From: Methanoregula sp. | GTDB lineage: Archaea > Halobacteriota > Methanomicrobia > Methanomicrobiales > Methanospirillaceae | Assembly: GCA_041645435.1 (NCBI GenBank) | Contig: JBAZQB010000002.1 | Span: 1 to 64,000, forward strand | Direction: 5' to 3' | DNA: 64,000 nucleotides | Part shown: piece by piece, positions 1-7,058 of the stretch | How positions within the stretch are numbered: position 1 is the first letter of the stretch | Layout of the letters: the number at the start of each line of letters is the position of its first letter | Made by a program: the position numbers and the translations under genes | Notes under the pieces: model-generated | What the model saw: only the letters and a program-made list of their open reading frames with translations | Databases searched by the model: none | Told to the model about the DNA's origin: nothing

Positions 1-44
1 CCGTCTTTTAAAAGAAGGCAGGGAATAATTCTTTTCTGGAGCAT
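1..44 (-). CDS. HisF-like cyclase subunit, N-terminal fragment
   Basis: Only the first 15 codons lie in the window. They read MLQKRIIPCLLLKDG from an ATG at 42-44, which is the characteristic start of the HisF-like partners found in surface-sugar clusters. The gene begins 10 bases after the HisH-like stop codon, in the same direction. HisF/HisH pairs of this kind deliver ammonia to an N-acetyl sugar amidotransferase, which is the next gene upstream at 698-1789. The sugar-pathway role rather than histidine synthesis is inferred from that neighbour. Confidence 0.75.
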   Translation of the reverse strand, partial: MLQKRIIPCLLLKD

Positions 45-54
45 GGAATGATCC

Positions 55-666
55 TCAGTTCCTGATAAAATTTTTTAATAGCTGAATACCTTGCTTATGA
101 CTTTTTTCCGGATGAAACTGAACCCCGACGATAGAATCCTTTTGGATTATTGACGGGAAATCATATCCATAATTCGTGACAGCTACAATATCTTCTGGAT
201 CATTGCATATGACATGATATGAATGAACAAAGTAAAACCGGGATTCATCATCAATCTGGTTTAAGTAAGGCGATTGTTTTCGGATTGAAATGGTGTTCCA
301 TCCCATATGAGGGATATGACAACGTTCGTTATCCTGGAAACTAAATTTTTTTGTTTCCGCATCAAGATACCCCAAACCCTCAACGTTTCCCTCCTCGCTT
401 CGTTGAGTAAATAACTGCATCCCAAGGCAGATACCCAGAATCGGGACCTGTTCTTTAACTACCTGCTTTTTTAAAATATCAATAATCTGAAGATCATGTA
501 ACCGTTTCATTCCTGCATCAAAGGAACCTACGCCGGGAATGATTATTTTTTCAGCATTTTCAATATCAGCAATTTCACGAGAAATTTTTACGCTTGCGCC
601 CATCTGATCAATTTTTGCGTAAACTGATCTGACATTTCCTAACCCGTAATCAATGATGACAATCAT
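55..666 (-). CDS. hisH: HisH-like glutamine amidotransferase for sugar amidation
   Basis: A 203-residue class I glutamine amidotransferase of the HisH family. It starts MIVIIDYGLGN, has the PGVGSFD oxyanion strand near residue 45, the nucleophile Cys80 in LGICLGMQ, and His185/Glu187 in QFHPEKS, so the triad is intact. In the histidine pathway HisH supplies ammonia to HisF. Here it sits between a HisF-like gene start and a WbpG/PseA-type amidotransferase, so the three probably hydrolyse glutamine and transfer ammonia to an N-acetyl sugar nucleotide. It lies 31 bases downstream of that amidotransferase and is probably cotranscribed with it. A role in true histidine synthesis cannot be excluded from this window, but no other his genes are seen. 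Confidence 0.85.
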   Translation of the reverse strand: MIVIIDYGLGNVRSVYAKIDQMGASVKISREIADIENAEKIIIPGVGSFDAGMKRLHDLQIIDILKKQVVKEQVPILGICLGMQLFTQRSEEGNVEGLGYLDAETKKFSFQDNERCHIPHMGWNTISIRKQSPYLNQIDDESRFYFVHSYHVICNDPEDIVAVTNYGYDFPSIIQKDSIVGVQFHPEKSHKQGIQLLKNFIRN

Positions 667-697
667 GAAACCTTATGATAATCGATACAATGATGAC

Positions 698-1789
698 TCA
701 TACATGGCGAGGTCCTAAGAATGTATAGAGCATCCGGATATAATTTAAATGGTGTGCATAATCAAAATTCTTCCGTAGCGGCGAATTTATGATCGCATCC
801 AGCTCATCCTCATTCAACTCAAGTTTATTCATGATATACCGTCGGTCTTCTTTTTCCTGATCCGATGAATATATTGATTCCTTCATTTTTTGTACAGCTT
901 CTTCTCTCGACATCTGTCCGGAACGAATGAGGGCAGAATAATCCGGAATTCTGGTGTCAATCCCGAATTTTTTGGGTAAATAATAAGCGAACGCCCATCG
1001 GGTAAAAATTGATTCAAAATGATGACCCCCATAGTATTGCCATCCAAGTTCCTTCTCAAGTACAGGCATGATTTCTGCATGTGCATAATGCATGTGATAT
1101 AAGGGTAAAACTACGGTCATGCCGGATATACGGTATTTTATCAAATCGGATACCTTTCGGATTGGATATTTTTTCAAGGGAATTGTTCCCCATTTTTTCT
1201 GAATATCCAAAATAAATTTTGTATCGTTATGTAGTGACCATTCCGGTGGTATCGGCCCCTCAGTTCGGAATGACGACCCATTGAAAATATATTTAATATT
1301 ATTCTTATATGCGTACTCATAGAGCACGGTGACGAATGCATGATCTGAAGGGATATCCACTGAAGGAACGGAAGCCTTTAAAAATGACTTTTGTAAATCT
1401 TTGAATTCCTCCCAGTCAACAACAAACGTGAAAAGATCGATATCGAGTTTTCTGCATGAATTTTTAATATTTTCTGCCGCAATTTTTGAATTCATATTAT
1501 TATCATAATGGACAGCAAGAGGATTGAGCCCCCATTTTCTCATCAGGTACAGGCAGTAAGAGCTGTCCCTTCCACCGCTAACGCCGATAATTGAATCATA
1601 TTCATTATTTTTTCCCCGGCTTTTGATTTTTTCAATTAATCTGGAAAAATTAACATTATTCGCTTCAGTAAGGGCATATTTTTTATCAACTTTTTCATAT
1701 TTATGGCAGAGGCTGCAGATACCGTTCGAATCAAATGTAATGCCAGGGAAGCCGGAATCCTGAATACATTTTGAACAAATCTTTTGCAT
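698..1789 (-). CDS. N-acetyl sugar amidotransferase (WbpG/PseA family)
   Basis: A 363-residue protein with an N-terminal zinc-ribbon-like part (Cys5, Cys8, Cys25, Cys28) and a PP-loop ATP pyrophosphatase motif SGGRDS at residues 71-76. Length and layout match the N-acetyl sugar amidotransferases of LPS and flagellar sugar pathways, which use ammonia from a HisH/HisF pair to turn an acetamido or keto function into an acetamidino-type group. The HisH-like and HisF-like genes follow directly downstream, which supports that reading. The ATG at 1787-1789 gives the natural MQKICSKC start. The exact sugar is not identifiable from sequence; the family assignment is firm. Confidence 0.85.
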   Translation of the reverse strand: MQKICSKCIQDSGFPGITFDSNGICSLCHKYEKVDKKYALTEANNVNFSRLIEKIKSRGKNNEYDSIIGVSGGRDSSYCLYLMRKWGLNPLAVHYDNNMNSKIAAENIKNSCRKLDIDLFTFVVDWEEFKDLQKSFLKASVPSVDIPSDHAFVTVLYEYAYKNNIKYIFNGSSFRTEGPIPPEWSLHNDTKFILDIQKKWGTIPLKKYPIRKVSDLIKYRISGMTVVLPLYHMHYAHAEIMPVLEKELGWQYYGGHHFESIFTRWAFAYYLPKKFGIDTRIPDYSALIRSGQMSREEAVQKMKESIYSSDQEKEDRRYIMNKLELNEDELDAIINSPLRKNFDYAHHLNYIRMLYTFLGPRHV

Positions 1790-1930
1790 GTATTAAGTAT
1801 CTTGGAGCGGACTAAAAATAATTTGTATGGATTATTCCTCCCCATATAATCAGGGTTTTTTACTATACGCGACATCATAATTTTCTTTATAGATAACATT
1901 TGAGCCGGGGATATTCTGGTTAACGTCGCC

Positions 1931-1974
1931 GCCCCGGATAAACCGGTCTTCGCCCGGCACGGGTTTGCCGGGGC
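1931..1974 (-). terminator. GC-rich hairpin downstream of the unknown membrane cassette
   Basis: GCCCCGG at 1931-1937 pairs with CCGGGGC at 1968-1974 around a roughly 30-base loop. It lies 13 bases past the stop codon of the gene ending at 1988, so it could end that operon. There is no clear T-run after it in the minus direction, which keeps confidence low. Confidence 0.3.
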
Positions 1975-1987
1975 CTCTTCACTTCTG

Positions 1988-2566
1988 TCAGATCCCCGCA
2001 ATCATCTGAACAACCTGCTGTGCCATAACCGGATCCATGACCCTGACCAGCACCAGCCCGGCGATTGCCGCAAACAATGTCCAGAAGATTTTCCTTACCT
2101 GCTCATTCTTCCCGAAAGTCTCGAGGATCGTTCCGGTATCCGCTCTCATCCCCAGCCGGATGAACCGGGGCAGGAAGACAAAGAGCAGCAGGAAGAGTAA
2201 GGCAGCACCGATGACTGCGAGAGTGGGCTCTGTCCTCGCTGCAAGGAAAAGTCCCGACGGGACACTGAAGACGAGCGCCAACACGGTCGCAGACGTCACC
2301 TCACCGAACCAGAAGTAATGTTTCTTCTCCGAGCAGGTTGCCCGTTCTTCTTCATCCAGCACCGACAGGTCAAAGATGCCTGCCGTATGCATTATGCCGT
2401 ACCAGACCGCATGCGTCTCATCCGGGTCTGCGACAATCCCAAGGAAGAGGATCGCAACCGGTACCGTGAGGAGAATGAGCGGCAGGTGCGCCAGGAGAAA
2501 AATAATGGCGAGCAGGACCCCGGTCCCGCTGATGGCGACCCGGGTCTGCTGCACATTTTCAAACAT
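1988..2566 (-). CDS. unrecognised four-helix membrane protein
   Basis: 192 residues from the ATG at 2564-2566 (MFENVQQTRV). That start is preferred over longer readings because the upstream residues are low-complexity overlap with the preceding gene. The protein has four strong hydrophobic segments: about residues 12-45, an 80-105 pair, and one near 150-185. A polar loop in between carries DEEERATCSEKKHYFW. No family is recognised. It overlaps the previous gene by 8 bases (ATGTTTGA), so translation is probably coupled. With the three genes upstream it forms a compact cassette, and it is most likely the integral membrane component. Confidence 0.6.
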   Translation of the reverse strand: MFENVQQTRVAISGTGVLLAIIFLLAHLPLILLTVPVAILFLGIVADPDETHAVWYGIMHTAGIFDLSVLDEEERATCSEKKHYFWFGEVTSATVLALVFSVPSGLFLAARTEPTLAVIGAALLFLLLFVFLPRFIRLGMRADTGTILETFGKNEQVRKIFWTLFAAIAGLVLVRVMDPVMAQQVVQMIAGI

Positions 2567-3032
2567 CGTCCCCGTCCGCGGCGATGGTGATCTCGAAGAG
2601 CGGGCTTGTGCAGCCACCATTGGCCGGGCTGAAGTCCCGCACCTTTCCCATCCGGCTGATCTTCCTTCTCGCGGTGCGGATACGGACGGTGTGGATGCCC
2701 GGTGCCCGGGGGTAGACACGGCGGCCATCGGTATCCCGCATCTCCCGGTAGGGTGGGATGTCAAACCAGTCCGGCCAGAAGCGGACCCCCCGGGGGATAT
2801 CGGTTCCTCTCATGAGATCCTGGAGGCGTATTGGCGCCATGTTGTCGTAGATTACGTCGATAATAAGGTTCTCATCGCCCGCCTCCGGGTGGAGCTCCAT
2901 CTCGTAGAAGAGCGGGTTTCTCCGGACTTCGTCAAGGGTGAGCGGCGTATCGAGTGTCAGCGGTTCAAGACCGCTCCAGGTTCCCCGGTAGAGGCCGGTC
3001 ACTGTGGCGACAGGCATTGGTTCAGCTTCCAT
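2559..3032 (-). CDS. unrecognised 157-residue protein of the membrane cassette
   Basis: A hypothetical protein starting MEAEPMPVATVTGLY at the ATG 3030-3032, which overlaps the upstream 54-residue gene by 11 bases. It is soluble-looking, has no signal peptide, is rich in beta-prone stretches and Arg/Asp turns, and holds a single Cys near the C-terminus. No domain is recognised. Tight overlaps on both sides (11 bases before, 8 after) show that it is a true member of the operon. I see no enzymatic motif. Confidence 0.6.
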   Translation of the reverse strand: MEAEPMPVATVTGLYRGTWSGLEPLTLDTPLTLDEVRRNPLFYEMELHPEAGDENLIIDVIYDNMAPIRLQDLMRGTDIPRGVRFWPDWFDIPPYREMRDTDGRRVYPRAPGIHTVRIRTARRKISRMGKVRDFSPANGGCTSPLFEITIAADGDDV

Positions 3033-3186
3033 GATGCATCTCCTTGTAATGTTCGTGTTCCGTGCGGAGTTTTTTGAACTCCTCGACAATCTCATCATAC
3101 CTGCCGATCCGCTGGTAGATGACAAACAGCAGGGGATAGACCGGGAGCACTGCTCCCAGGATGACCCCCAGAATTTCCGTTTCCAT
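3022..3186 (-). CDS. 54-residue single-span protein with coiled-coil tail
   Basis: A small protein starting METEILGVILGAVLPVYPL. The ATG at 3184-3186 is preceded by AGGAGGT, an almost perfect Shine-Dalgarno site, which fixes the start well inside a longer open frame. Residues 4-24 form one membrane helix, followed by a charged heptad-like stretch (YDEIVEEFKKLRTEHEHYKEM). It could anchor the soluble 157-residue protein to the membrane. No homologue is recognised. Confidence 0.6.
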   Translation of the reverse strand: METEILGVILGAVLPVYPLLFVIYQRIGRYDEIVEEFKKLRTEHEHYKEMHHGS

Positions 3187-3461
3187 AAGTAAACCTCCTT
3201 TGAAAAATTGCGGCGACGGGAGGAGGAGACGATCTTCTCTCCCCTTCTCCCCGTGCCAGCCCGGCGGGCCGTAAGTGAACAGGTTTGTCCGTCTTTGCCG
3301 GCCGGGGTTTATAGCCCGGGAGAGCCTGATGGATTTACCAAAGTGAGGACCCGTGATCCTCCAGGTAAAACCTGCATGCCCTCCCTCCGGCCATTCCCCG
3401 TTGGTTACCCGGTTCACCCGGTACCCGCGTCCTTCTCCCGTCTCACCGTATGGTTCATTCC

Positions 3462-3965
3462 TCAGGCAAGCGCCGGCACCGTGTCGGCCCAGGTCTCGAC
3501 CTTCGTCCGGATGCTGTCATCCGAGTAGGACGTGAGGCTCACGCTGTCCCGGGCGAACGTGACCATGTATAGTTCCCCGTTGGGGTCCCGGCACCGGAGG
3601 GTGGCGGAGTACGTCTCGCTGTCGGTGTCCCGGTACGGGGTACCCCCGTGCGCTGTTGTGAGGGCTGCATTCGAAAGGATTGCGGTTGCGCCGGCATTGA
3701 AGCCTGCGATGGAGTTGTACCGGCCGGAATCATTGCCGACCGTGTTGGCCTCGTTGTCCTGGTACACGACTTTTGCAACGTAGTGTTCTTTTGTCTTCTC
3801 CACGCCCGGGTGGTTCACGCCCACGGTCGTGTAGTCCACGCAGCCAAACGGATTGTCTGTCAGGACTGACTGTACGAGCGTGTTGAATGCAGCGACATCC
3901 ACAATCGGGTTTGCCAGCTGGCGGGTTGCAGTCTTTACGATTGTTTTTTGTACGAAATCTGCCAT
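3462..3965 (-). CDS. unrecognised 167-residue protein, first gene of the cassette
   Basis: It starts MADFVQKTIVKTATRQLANP at an ATG preceded by GAAGGAGAT. There is no signal peptide or membrane segment. The protein is Thr/Ser/Asn/Ala-rich with a regular, structural-protein look: VAAFNTLVQSVLTDNPFGC early, and ETWADTVPALA at the C-terminus. I have the impression that related proteins occur in other methanogens, but I cannot name a family. A 275-base gap separates it from the following three overlapping genes, so it may be made in different amounts. A fibre, tube or particle subunit is only a guess from composition. Confidence 0.6.
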   Translation of the reverse strand: MADFVQKTIVKTATRQLANPIVDVAAFNTLVQSVLTDNPFGCVDYTTVGVNHPGVEKTKEHYVAKVVYQDNEANTVGNDSGRYNSIAGFNAGATAILSNAALTTAHGGTPYRDTDSETYSATLRCRDPNGELYMVTFARDSVSLTSYSDDSIRTKVETWADTVPALA

Positions 3966-4007
3966 GTTTTTTTTATCTCCTTCTTTTTGGTTTTTTTGAA
4001 AGGTTTT

Positions 4008-4026
4008 GGATCCGCTCCGCGGATCC
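4008..4026 (-). other. perfect 8-bp hairpin in the leader of the 3965 gene
   Basis: GGATCCGC, a three-base loop and GCGGATCC form a perfect stem about 43-61 bases upstream of the start codon at 3965. It could be a leader hairpin or a DNA palindrome for a regulator. No second copy was seen. Confidence 0.3.
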
Positions 4027-4330
4027 GTCTGGTTTTTCCGGGAATGCCTGCGCAGACAATCCCGAAGGAGGAGTTTTCTCTCCTTCGTCGCCGTGGCCCT
4101 TTGACATATCACTATTGGATGCAGGGAGAGATGGGTCTGGCTGAATAAATTTTCAGACGGCAAAACGGGGGATTTTGCTTGAGTTTTAAGCGAATCCGGG
4201 TCAGTATATTTGCCGGATGATTTCGCAAAAATGGGAATGGGAAATCTTTGTCTGCCGCCTTATCGTAACACCGGCGATTTCTAAAAAAAAAGATCTTTTA
4301 TTGCCTGTTTATTTCGGGTTTTAGTGTGTG

Positions 4331-4515
4331 CCCCCCCTGAACCATGATCGCCCTTCGTTTTCGCCTCCCAAATACTGCTAATTATTGCCTCTGTTTCTCC
4401 GACGTAAAAACACAGGATTTGAAATAATTATTACCGCATTTTCCCGAATTATTACCTCAGAACCGGAAGAAAAGGGGAAATCGGGGCAATTTACGGGCGT
4501 ATTTTGGAGGTACTC
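4331..4515. repeat. 185-bp direct repeat, copy A
   Basis: The stretch from ccctgaaccatgatc to ggaggtactc recurs at 4591-4774 in the same orientation with scattered differences, over 85 percent identical by eye. Inside each copy the motif taattattacc (one variant attattgcc) occurs three times. Both copies can be read on the minus strand as a short peptide containing EYLQNTPVNCPDFPFS, but no start or Shine-Dalgarno site supports translation. Confidence 0.75.
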
Positions 4516-4590
4516 GCGTGATGTCTGAAAAAGGGGTTTGTTCCAACAAAAGCATTTTTTATATCCAGCCATTCTGGTTGTAAAAGGTGA

Positions 4591-4774
4591 CCCCTCCTGA
4601 ACCATGATCCCTTCCGGTTTCCGCCTTCCAAATGCTGCTAATTATTACCTCTTCTCTCCGACGTAAAAACATTTGATTTTATCGAATTATTACCGCATTT
4701 TCCCGAATTATTACCTCAGAACCGAAAGAAAATGGGAAATCGGGGCAATTTACGGGCGTATTTTGGAGGTACTC
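4591..4774. repeat. 185-bp direct repeat, copy B
   Basis: The second copy of the repeat at 4331-4515, separated from it by about 75 bases. The most conserved half contains ttacctcagaacc and tttacgggcgtattttgga. Together the copies fill most of the gene-free stretch 3966-4901 between two unrecognised operons. Confidence 0.75.
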
Positions 4775-4791
4775 CAAAAACAAGGATCCTA

Positions 4792-4823
4792 CCCCCCGGA
4801 GGGATGGTCCCTCCTCCGGGGGA
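4792..4823 (-). terminator. strong GC hairpin after the 4902-5822 operon
   Basis: CCCCCGGAGGG at 4793-4803 pairs with CCCTCC-CCGGGGG at 4809-4822, with one bulged T. It begins about 80 bases past the stop of the last gene, and a GTTTTT run follows on the minus strand. It is a likely terminator, or a barrier separating the operon from repeat copy B. Confidence 0.45.
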
Positions 4824-4901
4824 ACTTTTAGATTTGCATCCAAAGGAAGATCCCGTCCCTGCCCGGTGAAAAAAAGTGATCGTTTCCTGCACCACAGCAG
4901 C

Positions 4902-5276
4902 CTACACGCTTGCAGCGTTTTTCCCTGCAAGCGGCTGACCATCACGCCCCAGCTCGATCAGACATTCCGCAATAAGACGGAAGAACCGCCACGTGCCATG
5001 CCGTGAGCGGAGCCAGAGTTCGCGAGAGATGGATTCGTGCTTCGTGATCCGGCGGAGCCGATCCAAGGAGTCTTTGAATTCCCCTGCCAGTTCTGCTACC
5101 GGCGCATGGATATGTGCACAATACGAGACACGTACAAATACTACCGGCAGGACAGAGACGATCGCAAAATCATACAGTTTTTCCGGACCTCGCCCGGCAA
5201 CCTGGATGGCACCCCGCTGGCGTGCAATAGGGATTGCTTCAGCCAGTGCCCGGTGCGATGGCGGTCCCCGGCTCAT
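4902..5276 (-). CDS. conserved-looking hypothetical protein, 124 residues
   Basis: Soluble and basic, with a central block reading RGAIQVAGRGPEKLYDFAIV, then VVFVRV, then SRELWLRSRHGTWRFFR. The fold suggested is alternating strands and helices. I believe this block recurs in other methanogen proteins but cannot name a family or function. The ATG at 5274-5276 overlaps the stop of the previous gene as ATGA, so it is translationally coupled. It is the last gene of a three-gene operon driven by leader element copy 1. Confidence 0.6.
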   Translation of the reverse strand: MSRGPPSHRALAEAIPIARQRGAIQVAGRGPEKLYDFAIVSVLPVVFVRVSYCAHIHAPVAELAGEFKDSLDRLRRITKHESISRELWLRSRHGTWRFFRLIAECLIELGRDGQPLAGKNAASV

Positions 5277-5542
5277 GCCGTTCTCCGTAAATCCGGCTCA
5301 CCGGTACTGAGCCGGTGTTCCGTAATGGGATCCCCGGAATTTGCAGGTCTCGCAACCCGTACCGGTGCAAGCTCTTTTGGCAGGGATTTTGTCCGGACTG
5401 ATATGTTGTAATGATGCCAGTGTGTTCGTTTTACGCTGATGCGATACACAGAATCACCGATCCGGCAGATCTGCCGGGTGATCACATGGGGCAGGAGATA
5501 GAGCGGGATCTCTCCTTCAGTTACGGATTTGCTCTTTGGCAT
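5273..5542 (-). CDS. hypothetical protein, 89 residues
   Basis: It starts MPKSKSVTEGEIPLYLLPH at the ATG 5540-5542, just downstream of GGAGGAGG. That site decides against the longer reading beginning 12 codons earlier. It is basic, has no membrane segment, and has a possible HTH-like helix pair (EIPLYLLPHVITRQICRIGDSVYRI), but I cannot assign a DNA-binding family. It overlaps the preceding frame by 22 bases and the following gene by four (ATGA). Confidence 0.5.
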   Translation of the reverse strand: MPKSKSVTEGEIPLYLLPHVITRQICRIGDSVYRISVKRTHWHHYNISVRTKSLPKELAPVRVARPANSGDPITEHRLSTGEPDLRRTA

Positions 5543-5822
5543 CCTGTACCTGCCTCCTCCTCCCGGGCGTTTTGCCACCGGTTCTCCTGATTGCTATCAT
5601 CTTCTTCGTCCGGTTTTACGGTTTTTTTCCTGCGGGACAGACTGATGCCCGTTCCGAGAATCTCCGTCTTCCGGAGTACATCCTGGTCAGGATTATATGG
5701 CCGTTCTCCTTCGATAACCAGGACGGTATCCTGCCGGATACCGCCGATTCTGTGAGGTTTTTTGTGTGTGGATTGTATGCTACCAACTCCGTTTTGCCAA
5801 CCCGGGCACGGGAAAATTTCAT
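5521..5822 (-). CDS. hypothetical gene split across two frames at a slippery site
   Basis: Frame A opens with ATG at 5820-5822 (MKFSRARVGKTELVAYNPHT). Frame B continues as GIRQDTVLVIEGERPY, DQDVLRKTEILGTGISLSRR and an acidic tail to the TAA at 5521-5523. The frames join if the ribosome slips back one base at A AAA AAC (minus strand; plus 5757-5763). An 8-bp perfect hairpin follows at 5724-5743. The joined product would be 100 residues; without slippage frame A ends after 68 residues at 5616. One A lost from a run of seven would give the same picture, so a frameshift mutation is the main alternative. Function is unknown. Confidence 0.5.
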
Positions 5823-5860
5823 GAAGAATGTGCAATTTTCCAATACCCGCGGATGGACAT

Positions 5861-5968
5861 AGGTTCAGCCAGGTTCGTCTCCTGAGTGAACCTTACTTTT
5901 TTTCGGGACAACCCCCGGCTGTCCACGATTTGGCGTTTCAAAATGGGAGATATAACGGTTCTAACGCA
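5861..5968 (-). promoter_or_regulatory. promoter-leader element, copy 1
   Basis: The shortest of four related elements. In minus-strand order it has GCGTTAGAACCGTTA (5953-5967), a TATA-like TTATATC, an invariant hairpin GGACA..TGTCC (plus 5905-5924), then AGGTTCA/TGAACCT (5861-5867 with 5887-5893) enclosing the conserved GACGAACCT loop. The start codon of the frame-split gene follows 39 bases later. The right arm of the big palindrome seen in copies 3 and 4 is missing. Confidence 0.65.
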
Positions 5969-6063
5969 ATCCTCTACAGAACAGGGTTAAAACAGGACAG
6001 GGGCAGGTGATTTGTTCTATTTTCGTAAATATGTGGCAAATCAATGACTGGCATTCCGGAAAA

Positions 6064-6522
6064 TTAACGGATTCCGCTCAAAAAAATTCCCGTCCAGATC
6101 CCTGCAAGAACGAGCGCGATCAAAAGGGTTCCTGCAGTTTTCTTTGCGGCAAAAAAGCCCTCAAGACCGCCGGTCAGGCTCAATGATGCAACGTAAATAA
6201 CCGAATAGATCAGGTAATCAATACCGGGAGGGGTGTTACCGGAGACGATCCTTGAAACACCCGTTGTCAGGAGGAACGGCACTACTCCGATAAGTATTGC
6301 GCCGGTTTCGTTACGTGAAAACCATCCGTACACTATAGGGGCAATGATCGTGAGAAGGAGTGCAATAATCGATACAATACCCCATGCACCGGTGCCAGCG
6401 GTCAACCCCGGGCTACCGGATACGAATACCGGGATCAGCCAGAGAACGACGATCGCAGCGGACAGCAATAAGACTGAAAAAAAATTGGAGGGTTTTTGAG
6501 GGTTTGAGATCTCTGGAGACAT
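6064..6522 (-). CDS. four-helix membrane protein, function unknown
   Basis: 152 residues with a short polar N-terminus (MSPEISNPQKPSNFF) and four hydrophobic spans, near residues 15-35, 46-66, 74-93 and 103-150 (the last possibly split). No motif is recognised. It is the last of four small genes in the same direction (7625 to 6064) separated by only 15-80 bases, so probably one operon headed by a Yip1-family protein. No clear Shine-Dalgarno site precedes the ATG. Confidence 0.6.
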   Translation of the reverse strand: MSPEISNPQKPSNFFSVLLLSAAIVVLWLIPVFVSGSPGLTAGTGAWGIVSIIALLLTIIAPIVYGWFSRNETGAILIGVVPFLLTTGVSRIVSGNTPPGIDYLIYSVIYVASLSLTGGLEGFFAAKKTAGTLLIALVLAGIWTGIFLSGIR

Positions 6523-6548
6523 GACTGGAATTCCCGCGCTGCTTTTTT

Positions 6549-6803
6549 TTAAGGGATTGATGTATTGGATTGGTTCGGTATCTCAGCAGTATTCCTGGTT
6601 TCATGAATACATCCCGAAATAGTACAGGTCACATCCTGTTCTGCGGTGACATTTGTTTCATAAAACATGCTGAAGGTCCCTGCCGGGATGAAATGGATGT
6701 TTGAGACAGATCTCCCGTGTGTTCCCGGTAAAAATAAAAGTGCGATTATCAGGATGACGATGATTACGCCAATCGTCCCGAGTGCCCAATACCATTTCTT
6801 CAT
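6549..6803 (-). CDS. 84-residue membrane-anchored protein
   Basis: The ATG at 6801-6803 (MKKWYWALGTIGVIIV) is preferred over a TTG three codons upstream because GGGAG lies about 10 bases before it. One membrane helix (residues 7-27) is followed by an outside domain with two Cys in CTISGC and several potential N-glycosylation sequons (NVT, NTS). It is probably exported and anchored by its N-terminus. No family is recognised. Confidence 0.55.
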   Translation of the reverse strand: MKKWYWALGTIGVIIVILIIALLFLPGTHGRSVSNIHFIPAGTFSMFYETNVTAEQDVTCTISGCIHETRNTAEIPNQSNTSIP

Positions 6804-6881
6804 TTTGTTCAATTCTCCCTAAGGTTACTGCCAGATTTGGATATTCTTAAACATACACGAACCGGATGAGGTGTGAAAAAA

Positions 6882-7043
6882 TCACCGGGATTTGGTCCAT
6901 TGTTCAACTGAGGGAAGAATCAGGATTGTGATGATTATAACGACAGCAGCAATCATTCCCAGAAGAAACTGCAGGGTCATGAATGCGTACAATACAACAG
7001 CGATACAAATAATAATAAAAAGGATCCGGTATGTTTTCTCCAT
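6882..7043 (-). CDS. 53-residue two-span membrane protein
   Basis: A short gene from ATG 7041-7043 to TGA 6882-6884: MEKTYRILFIIICIAVVLYA, then a second hydrophobic stretch, then EQWTKSR. GAGGA lies at a proper distance before the start, and the gene begins 15 bases after the Yip1-like stop. Two membrane helices make up nearly the whole protein. It is probably a subunit or companion of the neighbouring membrane proteins. Function is unknown. Confidence 0.55.
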   Translation of the reverse strand: MEKTYRILFIIICIAVVLYAFMTLQFLLGMIAAVVIIITILILPSVEQWTKSR

Positions 7044-7058
7044 ATTTCCTCGGGATCT

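Noticed and set aside
1636..2001. Minus-strand frame of 121 codons overlapping the sugar amidotransferase gene end
   Set aside because: It has low-complexity composition and no ribosome site, and it lies out of frame over a clear gene.
2037..3077. Long plus-strand open frames opposite the membrane cassette
   Set aside because: They are antisense to overlapping genes that have Shine-Dalgarno sites and membrane-helix patterns. The plus frames are Arg/Pro-rich without domains.
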